Source: Bacteroidota bacterium
GTDB lineage: Bacteria; Bacteroidota; Bacteroidia; Bacteroidales; Prolixibacteraceae
Direction of reading: 5' to 3'
Assembly: GCA_030684645.1 (NCBI GenBank)
Contig: JAUXUF010000230.1
Span: 1 to 52,646, forward strand
Length of the DNA: 52,646 nucleotides
Positions 8,687 to 18,212 of the stretch are shown one piece after another; the stretch's first letter is position 1; each line of letters starts with the position of its first letter. Made by a program: the position numbers and the translations under genes. The notes beneath the pieces were generated by a model that was not told the origin of the DNA, did no database searches, and worked only from the letters and a program-made list of their open reading frames with translations.

Positions 8687-9541
8687 ATGAATTCAGACAC
8701 CTCCATCAAACTTTTTGAGAGCAAAAAAATTAGAAGCCATTGGGATACGGAACAGGAAAAATGGTATTTCTCAATAGTGGATATTGTTCAGGTTTTGACT
8801 GATCAATCTGATTTTCAAAAAGCGAGAAACTATTGGAAAGTCCTGAAAAACAGACTTACTAAGGAAGGAAATGAAACGGTTACAAATTGTAACCGGTTGA
8901 AATTAGTAGCCGAAGACGGTAAATTAAGGGAAACTGATGTGGCTGATGCCCAACAACTACTTAGGCTTATCCAGTCAATTCCCTCTCCCAAAGCCGAACC
9001 CTTTAAACAGTGGCTGGCAAAAGTTGGTTACGAACGGATGCAGGAAATATCCGATCCGGAGCAAAGTTTAGACCGGGCCAGGGAAAACTGGCAAAAATTG
9101 GGGCGAAGCGAAAAGTGGATTCAACAGCGCATGACCGGTCAGGAAACCCGCAACAAATTAACTGATTATTGGCAGGACGCAGGAATTAAAAAGCAGGATG
9201 AATTTGCACTGCTTACCAATATTATTCATCAGGAATGGACAGGCTTATCAGTAAAAAAGCACAAAGAACTTAAAAACTTAAAGTCTCAAAATCTGAGAGA
9301 CCACATGACCGAAGCCGAGTTGATTTTTACTGCTTTGGCTGAACTTTCAACCCGGCAAATTGCTGAAAGCGAAAAAGCCAAAGGATTACAGAAAAATGCA
9401 GTTGCCAGTAAAAAAGGCGGAGCAGTTGCCAAAAATGCACGATTGGAGTTGGAATCAAAAACAGGGAAAAGTGTTGTGACAGGAGAAAATTTCTTGCCAC
9501 TTGCTGAAAAGAAAAAAGAGATTGAACCAAAAAAGAAATAA
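8687..9541 (+). CDS. Bro-N / DinD-like protein
   Basis: 284 aa. Residues about 5-110 match the Bro-N antirepressor-type domain: IKLFESKKIRSHWD, WYFSIVDIVQVLTD, NYWKVLKNRL, and the very conserved LRLIQSIPSPKAEPFKQWL. The second half (ENLRDHMT-like segment NLRDHMTEAELIFTALAE, then KKGGAVAKNARLELE and a GKSVVT end) is the arrangement found in DinD-like DNA-damage-inducible proteins. E. coli DinD inhibits RecA filaments; whether that holds here is inference. The C-terminus is Lys-rich. It stands alone between a MITE-like element and the convergent tilS gene, with no phage genes nearby, suggesting an acquired orphan. No LexA-type box was recognised upstream. Confidence 0.8.
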   Translation: MNSDTSIKLFESKKIRSHWDTEQEKWYFSIVDIVQVLTDQSDFQKARNYWKVLKNRLTKEGNETVTNCNRLKLVAEDGKLRETDVADAQQLLRLIQSIPSPKAEPFKQWLAKVGYERMQEISDPEQSLDRARENWQKLGRSEKWIQQRMTGQETRNKLTDYWQDAGIKKQDEFALLTNIIHQEWTGLSVKKHKELKNLKSQNLRDHMTEAELIFTALAELSTRQIAESEKAKGLQKNAVASKKGGAVAKNARLELESKTGKSVVTGENFLPLAEKKKEIEPKKK

Positions 9542-9561
9542 ACAGAAAAGCTCTCCTTCTC

Positions 9562-10884
9562 CTATCCCAACCTAATCCTCAAAATCCTTTTCGTTTTGGA
9601 AGTAATTTTATAGCGATCATCTAAGCGTTTACCAGCTATCCAAACAACCTGGTTTCCGCTTGCCAAAATCCAGATATTCTCTTTGTCAGGAATGGAATAT
9701 TTTTCGTCGATAAAAAAGTCACTCAACTTTTTCAGACCTGACATACCAAGGGGTTGAAAATATTCACCTTCGTGCCAGTGCCGTAGAATCAGCGGGAAAA
9801 CAAGTTGATCCAAATCCAGATCTACTACATTCGAATGAGTTGAAAACCGGAAATCACGGGTCCGCTCCAGCTTTTCAACCGAAAGGTGCACCGGAAAACT
9901 CATTTTTATGCAATCTTCATCTATGTAATAAACTTTATCAGGCTTTGTTCCGAAGGGTGAGATGAGCAAATACTCCCGGTCTTTTACCAATCGGTAGGCA
10001 TCCGAAAAAAATTTACGTCCTGATTCTTTGGTCAACGAACTGACGATATCATCAATCTGCTCAGCCTGAAAACCAAACTCACGAACCAGTTCAAACAGAA
10101 TTGTTCGCAACGGACTTAATGTTAAAAGTTTATCGATGTGAATCATCGCTCCAAGGTCATCTTCAGAATAAACAAAAGCTTTGATTTCACTCATTCGCTG
10201 CTGGAAAAGCTGCCCTGTTTCGTGAAGGTTTCCGATGGTTTTAAGTGCATTTCGTCTGAAGGCAGGATTCACCTGTTCAAGCAAAGGAAGAATCTGCTGA
10301 CGAATCAAATTTCGTTTGTAAACGGTATCCAGATTACTCGAATCTGACCGGTAATCAATTTTCATTCGTCCGCAGTATTCCAGAATTTCATCACGGTTGG
10401 TAAAAAGCATTGGGCGAATGATCCGGCCCGATTTAGGCTGAATACCGCTCAATCCTTTGATACCACTGCCACGCGAAAGGTTGATCAGAAACGTTTCAAT
10501 CACATCGTCCTGATGATGAGCAGTAGCCAGAAAATCGTAACCGTGTTGATCGAGTAACTCATTGAACCAGTCGTACCGGAGATCACGTGCAGACATTTCA
10601 ATGGAAATACCTTCCTGTAAAGCAAACTCTTCTGTATTGAAATGTTTGACGTAACAAGCCAGGTTGTGCTGATCGCAATAAGCAGAAACAAACTGCTCAT
10701 CACCGTCCGATTCCTTTCCCCTCAATCCAAAATTACAATGAGCTACAGCCACCGGAAATCCGGCATTCGTGAACAAATGCAACATCAGCATCGAGTCGGC
10801 TCCGCCACTCACCGCCAGCAAAATACGCTGCGAGGAATGAAACAGCTTTTCTTCATGAATGTATTTTAAAAATTGCTCAACCAT
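9562..10884 (-). CDS. tilS: tRNA(Ile)-lysidine synthetase
   Basis: Ligates lysine to C34 of the tRNA-Ile CAU anticodon, changing its codon and amino-acid specificity; essential in most bacteria. From the ATG at 10884 the protein is 440 aa. The PP-loop ATP motif SGGADS is at residues 26-31, followed by AHCNFGLRGKESDGDE, and TAHHQDDVIETFLINLSRGSG is the second family signature. The C-terminal domain contains LILRHWHEGEYFQPLGM and KKLSDFFID, typical of TilS. A TTG at 10902 is in frame, but its six codons overlap a heptamer repeat array, so 10884 is preferred. It converges with the Bro-N gene, leaving only 20 bp. Confidence 0.94.
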   Translation of the reverse strand: MVEQFLKYIHEEKLFHSSQRILLAVSGGADSMLMLHLFTNAGFPVAVAHCNFGLRGKESDGDEQFVSAYCDQHNLACYVKHFNTEEFALQEGISIEMSARDLRYDWFNELLDQHGYDFLATAHHQDDVIETFLINLSRGSGIKGLSGIQPKSGRIIRPMLFTNRDEILEYCGRMKIDYRSDSSNLDTVYKRNLIRQQILPLLEQVNPAFRRNALKTIGNLHETGQLFQQRMSEIKAFVYSEDDLGAMIHIDKLLTLSPLRTILFELVREFGFQAEQIDDIVSSLTKESGRKFFSDAYRLVKDREYLLISPFGTKPDKVYYIDEDCIKMSFPVHLSVEKLERTRDFRFSTHSNVVDLDLDQLVFPLILRHWHEGEYFQPLGMSGLKKLSDFFIDEKYSIPDKENIWILASGNQVVWIAGKRLDDRYKITSKTKRILRIRLG

Positions 10885-10894
10885 AGCGTAAATA

Positions 10895-10936
10895 AGTTCC
10901 AAGTTTCAGGTTTAAAGTTCCAAGTTCCAAGTTCCA
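10895..10936. repeat. Six-unit heptanucleotide tandem array upstream of tilS
   Basis: Exactly six 7-bp units: AGTTCCA, AGTTTCA, GGTTTAA, AGTTCCA, AGTTCCA, AGTTCCA. The array begins 10 bp upstream of the tilS start codon, so it must lie in the tilS 5' untranslated region or promoter. It is related to the arrays at 4365 and 25547. Confidence 0.85.
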
Positions 10937-11320
10937 GTCTGTCCATGCCTAAATAACGTTGATCGATTTAGATTATTCTTCTTTATTTTACTCATCAAAA
11001 CTAAGAGACTGTTTAAATTTTATTTCAGAGCTATCATTTGTGAGATTTTTTATTCTTCTGAGTTTGGTACATTATCATAGGACTACGTTCCACTTCGTCC
11101 TATGCTGTTACAAATCGGGGCTTTGCCCCTTTAAAGTCCTGAAAGGACGACCTGTAAAAGCACAGGGTGAATTCCGTCGAAGACGGTAATCCTGTGGGAT
11201 AAATTCCAAAATCAAGTTTTTCAAAGAAATTTAAACAATCTCTAATAAAAGCCAAAAACATCCTGAACCTGCACGATCAAACTCCCTTCCCTATTTGGGG
11301 AAGCGTTGAGGATGGGGCTT
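10937..11320. repeat. Repeat-filled intergenic stretch between tilS and pepT
   Basis: No gene was seen. From about 11075 to 11205 there is a composite of hairpins: ATAGGAC...GTCCTAT (around 11077-11103), GGGGCTTTGCCCC (11117-11129), GTCCTGAAAGGAC (11136-11148), and a nested CACAGG...CCGTCGAAGACGG...CCTGTG (about 11161-11197). A family A element (CTCCCTTCCC...TTGGGGAAGCG) at 11279-11322 runs into the pepT stop region. The first 100 bp are plain AT-rich sequence. Confidence 0.65.
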
Positions 11321-12547
11321 TCACTGCTTCGCCACCAACTCCGCAATCCTGACAATCACTTCCACTGCCTTTTGCATCGACTGAACCGGTACAAATTCGT
11401 AGGGACCATGAAAATTATGCCCTCCGGCGAAAATATTGGGGCAAGGCAATCCTTTCCATGAAAGCTGTGCCCCATCAGTTCCGCCACGAATAGCTTTTAT
11501 TTTAGGTTTGACTCCTACGTCGTTCATGGCCTGTTCTGCCAGATCAACAATGTATTTCACCGGTTCGACCTTTTGTTTCATGTTATAATACTGATCAGTC
11601 AACTCAAGAGAAACCGTTCCCTGACCAAACTGCAGATTAACCAGACTGCAGATTTCTTTCAGCAAGTTTTTCTTTGCTTCAAATTTAACAAGGTCATGAT
11701 CGCGGATGATGTATTCAAGCTTACTTAGCGAAACATTTCCTTCAAAGGAGGTGAGGTGAAAAAAACCTTCATACCCTTCCGTGTGCTCCGGACGTTGATC
11801 TGGCGGAAGTGTTTGTATTATCTGAGTGGCGACCAGCATCGAATTAATCATGGTATTTTTTGCCGATCCTGGATGAACACTCCGGCCTTTCACCGAAATT
11901 TTTGCACTGGCTGCGTTGAAATTTTCGTATTCAAGTTCACCTATTTCGCCTCCATCCAGGGTATAAGCAAATTCAGCTCCAAATTGTTTCAGGTCAAAAT
12001 GTTTGGTTCCCTGCCCAACTTCCTCATCAGGGGTAAAGCAAATCCTGATTTGACCATGTTTGATTTCAGGATGACGGATCAAATAATCCATGGCAGAAAC
12101 AATTTCAGCAATTCCGGCTTTATCGTCGGCTCCCAGCAAGGTTTTTCCATCCGTAGTCAGGATATCCTGTCCAACATATTTCATCAACTCGGGAAAATCC
12201 GCCGGACTTAAAATCGTCTTCAACTCCTCATTCAGCACCAACTCTTGTCCCTGGTAATTCTTTACCAGTTGCGGATTTACGTGCTCGCCCGAATAGTCGG
12301 GGCTGGTATCCATGTGCGAAATAAAGCCAACCACCGATGTCGGATGATCCAGATTGGATGGCAAAGTAGCAGTTACATAACCAAATTGGTCCCGAACAAC
12401 ATCCTGCAACCCAATTTCGCGAAGCTCATTGGCCAGTTGGTCAGCAAAATCCAATTGGCGATCGGTACTAGGAAAAGTTTTACTTTCAGGATCTGAAGTA
12501 GTAAAAACCTTTGCATATCTTAAAAATCTGTCTAAGACTTGTTCCAT
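11321..12547 (-). CDS. pepT: Peptidase T (tripeptide aminopeptidase)
   Basis: Cytosolic M20-family di-zinc aminopeptidase that removes the N-terminal residue of tripeptides. The ATG at 12547 ([14 protein letters not shown]) gives 408 aa, matching E. coli PepT in length. Zinc and catalytic motifs are SHMDTSPD (His78, Asp80), LGADDKAG (Asp141), TPDEEVGQG (Glu175/176), LDGGEIGE, and the C-terminal [14 protein letters not shown] histidine. [17 protein letters not shown] is the usual substrate-site segment. An upstream non-ATG start adding 12 residues is possible but unneeded. The gene follows the hypothetical at 12630 on the same strand after 82 bp. Confidence 0.95.
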   Translation of the reverse strand: MEQVLDRFLRYAKVFTTSDPESKTFPSTDRQLDFADQLANELREIGLQDVVRDQFGYVTATLPSNLDHPTSVVGFISHMDTSPDYSGEHVNPQLVKNYQGQELVLNEELKTILSPADFPELMKYVGQDILTTDGKTLLGADDKAGIAEIVSAMDYLIRHPEIKHGQIRICFTPDEEVGQGTKHFDLKQFGAEFAYTLDGGEIGELEYENFNAASAKISVKGRSVHPGSAKNTMINSMLVATQIIQTLPPDQRPEHTEGYEGFFHLTSFEGNVSLSKLEYIIRDHDLVKFEAKKNLLKEICSLVNLQFGQGTVSLELTDQYYNMKQKVEPVKYIVDLAEQAMNDVGVKPKIKAIRGGTDGAQLSWKGLPCPNIFAGGHNFHGPYEFVPVQSMQKAVEVIVRIAELVAKQ

Positions 12548-12629
12548 GGTTAAATAAATGAGATGAAAGATTTGCTGCGCCAATTGCTGAACACATTAAT
12601 CATTCATCATTAATAATTTATATTTTTTT

Positions 12630-13316
12630 TTAAACGTCGTCTGAATTAAATTTAAAGCCTAATCGTTTGCCTGTCTGAATCTTTGAATGATAAATTTCGG
12701 CATGCATCTGCTCAACAGATGCAATTTTTACCTGATCGTAAGGTGGAACCAGCAAATCAAAATTAGTGGCATACTGAATTGTTGTTTCGATTATTTCCTT
12801 GAGATATTCTTTGGTTAATTCATCTTTTTCGAAATCTTTAACGACTTCACCTGATTGTCTTTTCCCTTCAACAAAAAAATGATTTTCGTGGTTCACAAAA
12901 ATGCGGGTAACCAGGTAGCCCAAATCTTCCATACGGTTATACTTAAATGAATCGGCCAAAAAGTTATAGATGCTGAAAACGCCACAATACGCATTCAACG
13001 GATTATTCTTGATGTAGTTTAGTTTCCAGAGTGGATGTTCGCGGTTGAATACGAACACATTGGAATGCATACTGAAAATAAGTAAATCGCCTCCAATCCT
13101 GAATTCCGCTTCAAAAAGTCCTTTCTCCTGATAGGCAGGAAGTATATTCTCATAAACCTTATCCTTCAACTTTTCACTGTATTCTTCAGCAAGCTCTTTC
13201 AAGACTTCCTTCAGCAATGCAAACGAGCTGACCGTTTTCTGATATACTTCCTGTTTCAGGTTGGTCTTGATGATCATACTTTCCAGCTGATTCTCAACCG
13301 TATTTGATGGTTCCAT
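12630..13316 (-). CDS. Conserved hypothetical protein next to proS
   Basis: 228 aa from the ATG at 13316 (MEPSNTVENQ); an ATG three codons earlier is also possible. No signal peptide or membrane segment, so a soluble cytosolic protein is expected. The N-terminal third is helical and charged (KEVLKELAEEYSEKLKDKV), and the middle has a beta-rich part with FRIGGDLLIFSMHSNVFVF followed by an aromatic stretch (YCGVFSIYNFLADSF). I do not recognise a catalytic motif. It looks like an uncharacterised Bacteroidota family, but that cannot be tested here. It follows proS on the same strand, past a probable terminator. Confidence 0.8.
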   Translation of the reverse strand: MEPSNTVENQLESMIIKTNLKQEVYQKTVSSFALLKEVLKELAEEYSEKLKDKVYENILPAYQEKGLFEAEFRIGGDLLIFSMHSNVFVFNREHPLWKLNYIKNNPLNAYCGVFSIYNFLADSFKYNRMEDLGYLVTRIFVNHENHFFVEGKRQSGEVVKDFEKDELTKEYLKEIIETTIQYATNFDLLVPPYDQVKIASVEQMHAEIYHSKIQTGKRLGFKFNSDDV

Positions 13317-13340
13317 ATCGTACAAATTAATTAATTCATA

Positions 13341-13376
13341 AAAATAAGAAAAGCAGCCAACTTTGACTGCTTTTCC
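13341..13376 (-). terminator. Rho-independent terminator of proS
   Basis: Inverted repeat GAAAAGCAG (13348-13356) and CTGCTTTTC (13367-13375) with a 10-nt loop, followed on the minus strand by TTATTTTTA. It lies 21 bp past the proS stop and just ahead of the next gene. Confidence 0.8.
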
Positions 13377-13396
13377 GTACTATGAATTTTAAACTT

Positions 13397-14872
13397 TTAG
13401 TAAGCCAGTGCGAATAAAACCCTTCCTTTCGATGGTTTTCCCGAATACATGCATTTTCCTTCTTCCGGAACCTGATCAAAAGGAATACAGCGGATGGTAG
13501 CCTTCGTTTCATCCTTGATTTGCTGTTCAGTTTCGGAAGTTCCATCCCAATGTGCCGAAATAAATCCGCCTTTGTTCAGAAGAACCTCTTTAAACTCATC
13601 GTATGTTTCAACCGGGGTGGTCATTTCATTGCGGAAAACCAATGCCTTATTGTAAATATTTTCCTGAATATCAGTCAGCAATTGCTGAATATGCAATTCG
13701 ATTCCTTCCATCGAAACCACTTGTTTTTCAAGGGTATCCCGGCGGGCAACCTCAACCGTTCCGTTTTCCAGGTCACGCGGGCCAATGGCAATACGAACCG
13801 GAACACCTTTCAACTCATATTCGGCAAATTTCCAGCCCGGTTTTTTATTGTCGTTGTCATCGTATTTGACTGAAATACCCAAAACTTTCAGTTTGGCAAC
13901 AATACTATCCACTTTTTCTGAAATAGCATCCAGTTGTTCTGCTTTATTGAAGATGGGAACAATAACCACCTGAAAAGGAGCCAGTTTCGGAGGAAGGACT
14001 AATCCGTTATCGTCTGAATGAGCCATTATTAAAGCACCCATCAAGCGGGTTGAAACACCCCATGAAGTTGCCCACACGAAATCTTCCTTTCCTTCTTTGG
14101 TAGCAAACCGAACATCGAATGCTTTGGCAAAATTCTGACCCAGGAAGTGTGAAGTTCCTGATTGCAGCGCTTTTCCATCCTGCATCATGGCTTCAATCGT
14201 ATAAGTTTCAAGCGCGCCTGCAAAACGTTCGTTCGCCGATTTGGCTCCTTTGATAACAGGCATGGCCATGAAATTTTCGGCAAAAGTTGCATAAACATTA
14301 ACCATTCTCATGGTTTCCTCCAATGCTTCCTGACTGGTTGCATGTGCGGTATGCCCTTCCTGCCATAAGAATTCGGTTGTACGCAGAAATAAACGGGTGC
14401 GCATCTCCCAGCGAACCACATTGGCCCATTGATTGATGAGGAGAGGAAGATCACGATAGGATTGAATCCAGGTTTTATAAGTGCTCCATATAATAGTTTC
14501 AGAAGTCGGCCTCACAATTAATTCTTCTTCCAGTTTTGCATCCGGATCAACAATGATCCCTTTTCCATTCGGGTCGTTCATCAGGCGGTAATGCGTAACT
14601 ACGGCACACTCTTTGGCAAAACCTTCAACATGACTGGCTTCTTTGCTAAAGAAAGATTTTGGTATAAATAATGGGAAATAGGCATTCACATGTCCAGTCT
14701 CTTTAAACATCCGGTCAAGTTCAGCTTGTATTTTTTCCCAGATTGCATAACCATAAGGCTTGATGACCATGCATCCTCTGACTGCAGAGTTATCAGCAAG
14801 GTCAGCCTTGACAACCAAATCGTTGTACCACTGTGAATAATTTTCGCTTCGGGAAGTCAATTCTTTTGCCAT
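13397..14872 (-). CDS. proS: Prolyl-tRNA synthetase (eukaryote/archaeal-type)
   Basis: Charges tRNA-Pro. The 491-aa length and sequence are of the short eukaryote/archaea-like type: the N-terminus [20 protein letters not shown] leads directly into the catalytic core with no inserted editing domain. Class II motif 2 is seen as [26 protein letters not shown], motif 3 lies in the [21 protein letters not shown] region, and the C-terminus ends in FALAY, as is characteristic of this subtype. The editing domain found in most bacterial ProRS is absent, so mischarged Ala-tRNA-Pro must be cleared by another factor or tolerated. The gene is divergent from the lipoprotein at 14969. Confidence 0.95.
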   Translation of the reverse strand: MAKELTSRSENYSQWYNDLVVKADLADNSAVRGCMVIKPYGYAIWEKIQAELDRMFKETGHVNAYFPLFIPKSFFSKEASHVEGFAKECAVVTHYRLMNDPNGKGIIVDPDAKLEEELIVRPTSETIIWSTYKTWIQSYRDLPLLINQWANVVRWEMRTRLFLRTTEFLWQEGHTAHATSQEALEETMRMVNVYATFAENFMAMPVIKGAKSANERFAGALETYTIEAMMQDGKALQSGTSHFLGQNFAKAFDVRFATKEGKEDFVWATSWGVSTRLMGALIMAHSDDNGLVLPPKLAPFQVVIVPIFNKAEQLDAISEKVDSIVAKLKVLGISVKYDDNDNKKPGWKFAEYELKGVPVRIAIGPRDLENGTVEVARRDTLEKQVVSMEGIELHIQQLLTDIQENIYNKALVFRNEMTTPVETYDEFKEVLLNKGGFISAHWDGTSETEQQIKDETKATIRCIPFDQVPEEGKCMYSGKPSKGRVLFALAY

Positions 14873-14954
14873 TTTTTAAACTTTTGGTATGGTATTTGCC
14901 TTTTTCGTACTAGTTTTATGGGCTACAAAGAAAGTAAAATATTTATTCATTATA

Positions 14955-14968
14955 AAGGAGGGTTTACT
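14955..14968 (+). promoter_or_regulatory. Strong Shine-Dalgarno site of the lipoprotein gene
   Basis: AAAGGAGGGT lies about 6 bp before the ATG at 14969. A near-perfect anti-16S match is unusual in this window, where other genes have A-rich leaders without an obvious Shine-Dalgarno. It decides the start: the upstream ATG at 14918 would place this site inside the gene. Confidence 0.75.
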
Positions 14969-16486
14969 ATGAAAACAAAACTTCCAGTCATCGCAATTGT
15001 CGCAATTATGGTCAGTGCATGTACTACGGGAACTTACATGGCCAAAACATACGATGATGACATCTATTTCTCTCCCGCAGATGTACCACCCGTCGCAATG
15101 GTGGAAAATGAGGCTCCGGTAAAGGAAAAATCAGCAAAAATGAACAATTCTGACAACCGGGATCAAAAAGTCATTATCAGTCAGATGGATAAAAATGCTG
15201 ATGGATCAACTGCCGTGAACAATTACATCTACCAGCCGAACCAGGAAAACAGGAATTCAGACAATCAGGCCTACAACATGGACAACGAGGAATTGGTTGA
15301 ATCTGATACCACTGTTTACTACAACGACGACGATGTTAAATATGTGATAAATAATTATTACGACGAAAACGATAACGATATTGATTTCGCTTATCGTATC
15401 GGAAGATTCCACAGACCTTATTATTACAGTCCTTTCTTCTATGACGACTGGTCATACGGTTATTATTCTCCATTTTACTCTCCTTATTACTCCGGATTTT
15501 ACGGTGGATATGATCCCTGGTATTCCATGGGTTGGGGATATCCATACAGCTATTATGGATACTATTCACCTTTTTCCATCGGCTTTGGAGGATATTGGGG
15601 CAGTGGGTATGGTGGATATTATGGTGGGTATAATGGCTATTATGGAGGAGGCGGCATCTTCTATAATAATGATCATCAGATTGTCCGGAGAAGATCAACC
15701 GACATGAATGTACCTGGGAGCGGATTAAACAACAATCTAATCTACGGAACAAGATCACAGAACCTGAAAGGTGGAAATACTCAAAATCAGTCGGTCGGAC
15801 AAAGTAATAACGGAACAACACCAAATACCTGGGTTGAAAACGGACATGTCAGAAGCCGCACCATTGATGCTTCAGGCACTAATCAGGATACTAAAAGTGC
15901 TACGATAGTCAATGATCGCAGATCAAGTTCGAATACGGCCGGCAGTCAGGTTCAGGAAAGAACTGGTTCACCAAACCAAATGGTTCGCCCTGGAACGAAT
16001 ACCTCCGGAAATGCCCGCAGATCTTATGAACCATCAACTACGGGCAGAACCTATAACCAGGGAAATGTAGTCAGACAGAGCCAGAACTATACGCCCAGCT
16101 ACAACAAACCAAGAATTGTCAATCAATCGAATTATAATAACAACACATATACACGTCCACGAACATCCGATGGCAGCAACCAGGTCATAAAAAGTGCCAA
16201 TACAGGCAGAACACAAACCTACAGCGAACCAAGGAGTTCTTCGAGCATGCGTCAAACATACCGTTCCAGCTCATCCTATTCCAGCGGCTCCAGTTCTTCC
16301 GGAACCAGAAGTTCTTCCGGGTACAATAGTCCTGCAAGAAGTTCCGGTTCAGACTATAGCGCTCCTGCAAGAAGTTCATCCAATTCCTCTTCCGGAAGTT
16401 TTAACTCAGGCGGAAGTTCTTCGGGATCGAGTTCAGGCGGAAATTCAGGTGGTAGTTCAGGTGGCGGTTCAGGCCACAGAAGATAA
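14969..16486 (+). CDS. Tyr/Gly-rich lipoprotein with low-complexity Ser/Gly tail
   Basis: No named family recognised. The ATG at 14969 gives 505 aa. MKTKLPVIAIVAIMVSAC is a lipoprotein signal with lipobox VSAC and acylated Cys18. Residues about 20-140 are polar and acidic (VIISQMDKNADG, YNDDDVKYVINNYYDENDND). About 145-240 is extremely rich in Tyr, Gly, Phe and Trp (repeats such as YYSPFYSPYYSGFYGGYD). The rest is Ser/Thr/Asn/Gly-rich, finishing in SG-type repeats. Such sequence is probably disordered or amyloid-like and displayed on the envelope. The FadL-like gene follows after 54 bp and may be cotranscribed. Function unknown. Confidence 0.82.
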   Translation: MKTKLPVIAIVAIMVSACTTGTYMAKTYDDDIYFSPADVPPVAMVENEAPVKEKSAKMNNSDNRDQKVIISQMDKNADGSTAVNNYIYQPNQENRNSDNQAYNMDNEELVESDTTVYYNDDDVKYVINNYYDENDNDIDFAYRIGRFHRPYYYSPFFYDDWSYGYYSPFYSPYYSGFYGGYDPWYSMGWGYPYSYYGYYSPFSIGFGGYWGSGYGGYYGGYNGYYGGGGIFYNNDHQIVRRRSTDMNVPGSGLNNNLIYGTRSQNLKGGNTQNQSVGQSNNGTTPNTWVENGHVRSRTIDASGTNQDTKSATIVNDRRSSSNTAGSQVQERTGSPNQMVRPGTNTSGNARRSYEPSTTGRTYNQGNVVRQSQNYTPSYNKPRIVNQSNYNNNTYTRPRTSDGSNQVIKSANTGRTQTYSEPRSSSSMRQTYRSSSSYSSGSSSSGTRSSSGYNSPARSSGSDYSAPARSSSNSSSGSFNSGGSSSGSSSGGNSGGSSGGGSGHRR

Positions 16487-16540
16487 TTCAATACAATAGA
16501 AAGAAGACTGAAATCAGACAAACAAATAAATACCGATAAC

Positions 16541-18034
16541 ATGAAAAAGTTAATATACACAATCAGTATAGTGCTATTTGCATTCAGCACTTTTGCACAG
16601 GATCTGACCGATGCTTTGAGATATTCGAACTATCACATCAGCGGTACTGCCCGTTCAGCTGCCATGGGAAATGCATTTGGAGCGCTTGGTGGCGATTTTT
16701 CTTCATTGAGCATTAATCCGGCCGGTGTAGCTGTTTACCGCTCAGGAGAATTTACTTTTACTCCTTCGGTTGATAAGATCAGCATTGATGGAACATACAT
16801 GGGAAATAAAGCATCCGATTCGAAATATAATGTTGGCGTCAACAATTTAGGTTATGTCACGACCATTCCAACAGGAGAAAACAGCGAAACCGGATTAGTA
16901 AGCCTTAGTTTTGGATTAGGCTTTAACAAGTTGGGAAGTTTTTCGATGAATATGCTTGCTGAAGGTGTCAACGCAAACCATTCGCTTTTATCATACTTTA
17001 CAGATAATGCGAATAGATCGGGACTCAGCTCCAACAATCTTGATCCATATTATGAAAGGTTGGCCTGGGATACTTATCTTTTGAACTACGATGATCAAAA
17101 CAAGGAATATTATAACGATATCACCGATAACGGATATGGCCAATCGCAACGTAAATCTACCGACCGAAAAGGATCTATTAACGAATATCTTTTATCTTTT
17201 GGAGCCAATTTCAACCACAAATTATATGCTGGAGCAACAGTTGGCGTTCACGAAGTTAGCTTCAGGGAAAATGCAAATTTGTATGAATGGGATGCAAAAA
17301 ACAACATCCCGTATTTCAACGAATTTAATTTCAACACATATTTGAAAACTACCGGTACCGGATATAACCTCAAACTTGGAGTTATTTTCAAACCGAATGA
17401 CAATTTAAGACTGGGAGCATCCATTCATTCTCCGACTTTCTACAAATTCAATGATGTTTATAACAGCAGCATGAACTCCTCAATAACCTATGTTTCGGAC
17501 GGAGTAACGGAAAAATATTCAGCCAAACCAGATCAGCAGGGAATTTATGATTATGAAATTCAAACACCCCTAAAAGCCATATTTAGCGGAGCATATGTAA
17601 TCGGAAAATCCGGTCTGATCAGTGTTGATTATGAAATTGTTGATTATTCAACATCCAAACTGAAACACGGAAGTGACGGATACAATTATTACAATGAAAA
17701 CACGTCAATTCAAAATGCCTACAAAACAGTTGGCAACCTTCACATTGGCGGCGAATACCGTGTAAATAAAATTTTCAGCCTTCGTGCCGGTTACGAAAAC
17801 TTCCCGAGTGTTTATCAGGCCAGTTACCTGAATTCGAAAAACATGAACAGTGACACATCATATTCTACCATTTCAGGAGGTTTCGGATTTAAACAAGGTA
17901 ATTTCTTCCTGGATGCTACTGTAAAACGAATGATGAATGATGAGTATTTAAAACTTTATCCTGGCGCAATTAATTTGGCTAAATACGTTACTGCTCAGGA
18001 CAATGTCATTTTCACCCTAGGATATAAATTCTGA
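16541..18034 (+). CDS. FadL/OmpP1-like outer-membrane beta-barrel protein
   Basis: 497 aa with a signal peptide ending TFAQ. The mature N-terminus DLTDALRYSNYHISGTARSAAMGNAFGALGGDFSSLSINPAGVAVYRSGE is the typical FadL/TodX-like start (a plug-forming segment with the SINPAG motif). Alternating strands follow (SLSFGLGFNKLG, NLKLGVIFKPNDNLRLGASIHSP), and the protein ends in a C-terminal Phe (FTLGYKF), as barrels recognised by BAM do. Members transport hydrophobic molecules across the outer membrane; the substrate here is unknown. Genomes sometimes label these hemin receptors, but no haem ligand is visible. It is followed by a strong terminator. Confidence 0.85.
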   Translation: MKKLIYTISIVLFAFSTFAQDLTDALRYSNYHISGTARSAAMGNAFGALGGDFSSLSINPAGVAVYRSGEFTFTPSVDKISIDGTYMGNKASDSKYNVGVNNLGYVTTIPTGENSETGLVSLSFGLGFNKLGSFSMNMLAEGVNANHSLLSYFTDNANRSGLSSNNLDPYYERLAWDTYLLNYDDQNKEYYNDITDNGYGQSQRKSTDRKGSINEYLLSFGANFNHKLYAGATVGVHEVSFRENANLYEWDAKNNIPYFNEFNFNTYLKTTGTGYNLKLGVIFKPNDNLRLGASIHSPTFYKFNDVYNSSMNSSITYVSDGVTEKYSAKPDQQGIYDYEIQTPLKAIFSGAYVIGKSGLISVDYEIVDYSTSKLKHGSDGYNYYNENTSIQNAYKTVGNLHIGGEYRVNKIFSLRAGYENFPSVYQASYLNSKNMNSDTSYSTISGGFGFKQGNFFLDATVKRMMNDEYLKLYPGAINLAKYVTAQDNVIFTLGYKF

Positions 18035-18050
18035 TTCCAGAATACACAAA

Positions 18051-18085
18051 GAAAAGCCGGTTAAACCATTAGCCGGCTTTTTTTG
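18051..18085 (+). terminator. Rho-independent terminator after the FadL-like gene
   Basis: AAAGCCGGTTAA and TTAGCCGGCTTT form a stem with a short ACCA loop, followed by a T-run TTTTTTTG. It lies 20 bp past the stop codon. Confidence 0.88.
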
Positions 18086-18212
18086 TGTAATAACTGCCGT
18101 TAAACTATCAGGTTTAAATACTACTTTTGAGGTCGAACAATACTGATAATCTTAAGAAAGTTTTTTTTTCAACTTGCTTTACCCTAACTTAGCTAAAACT
18201 TACGATCTGAAT

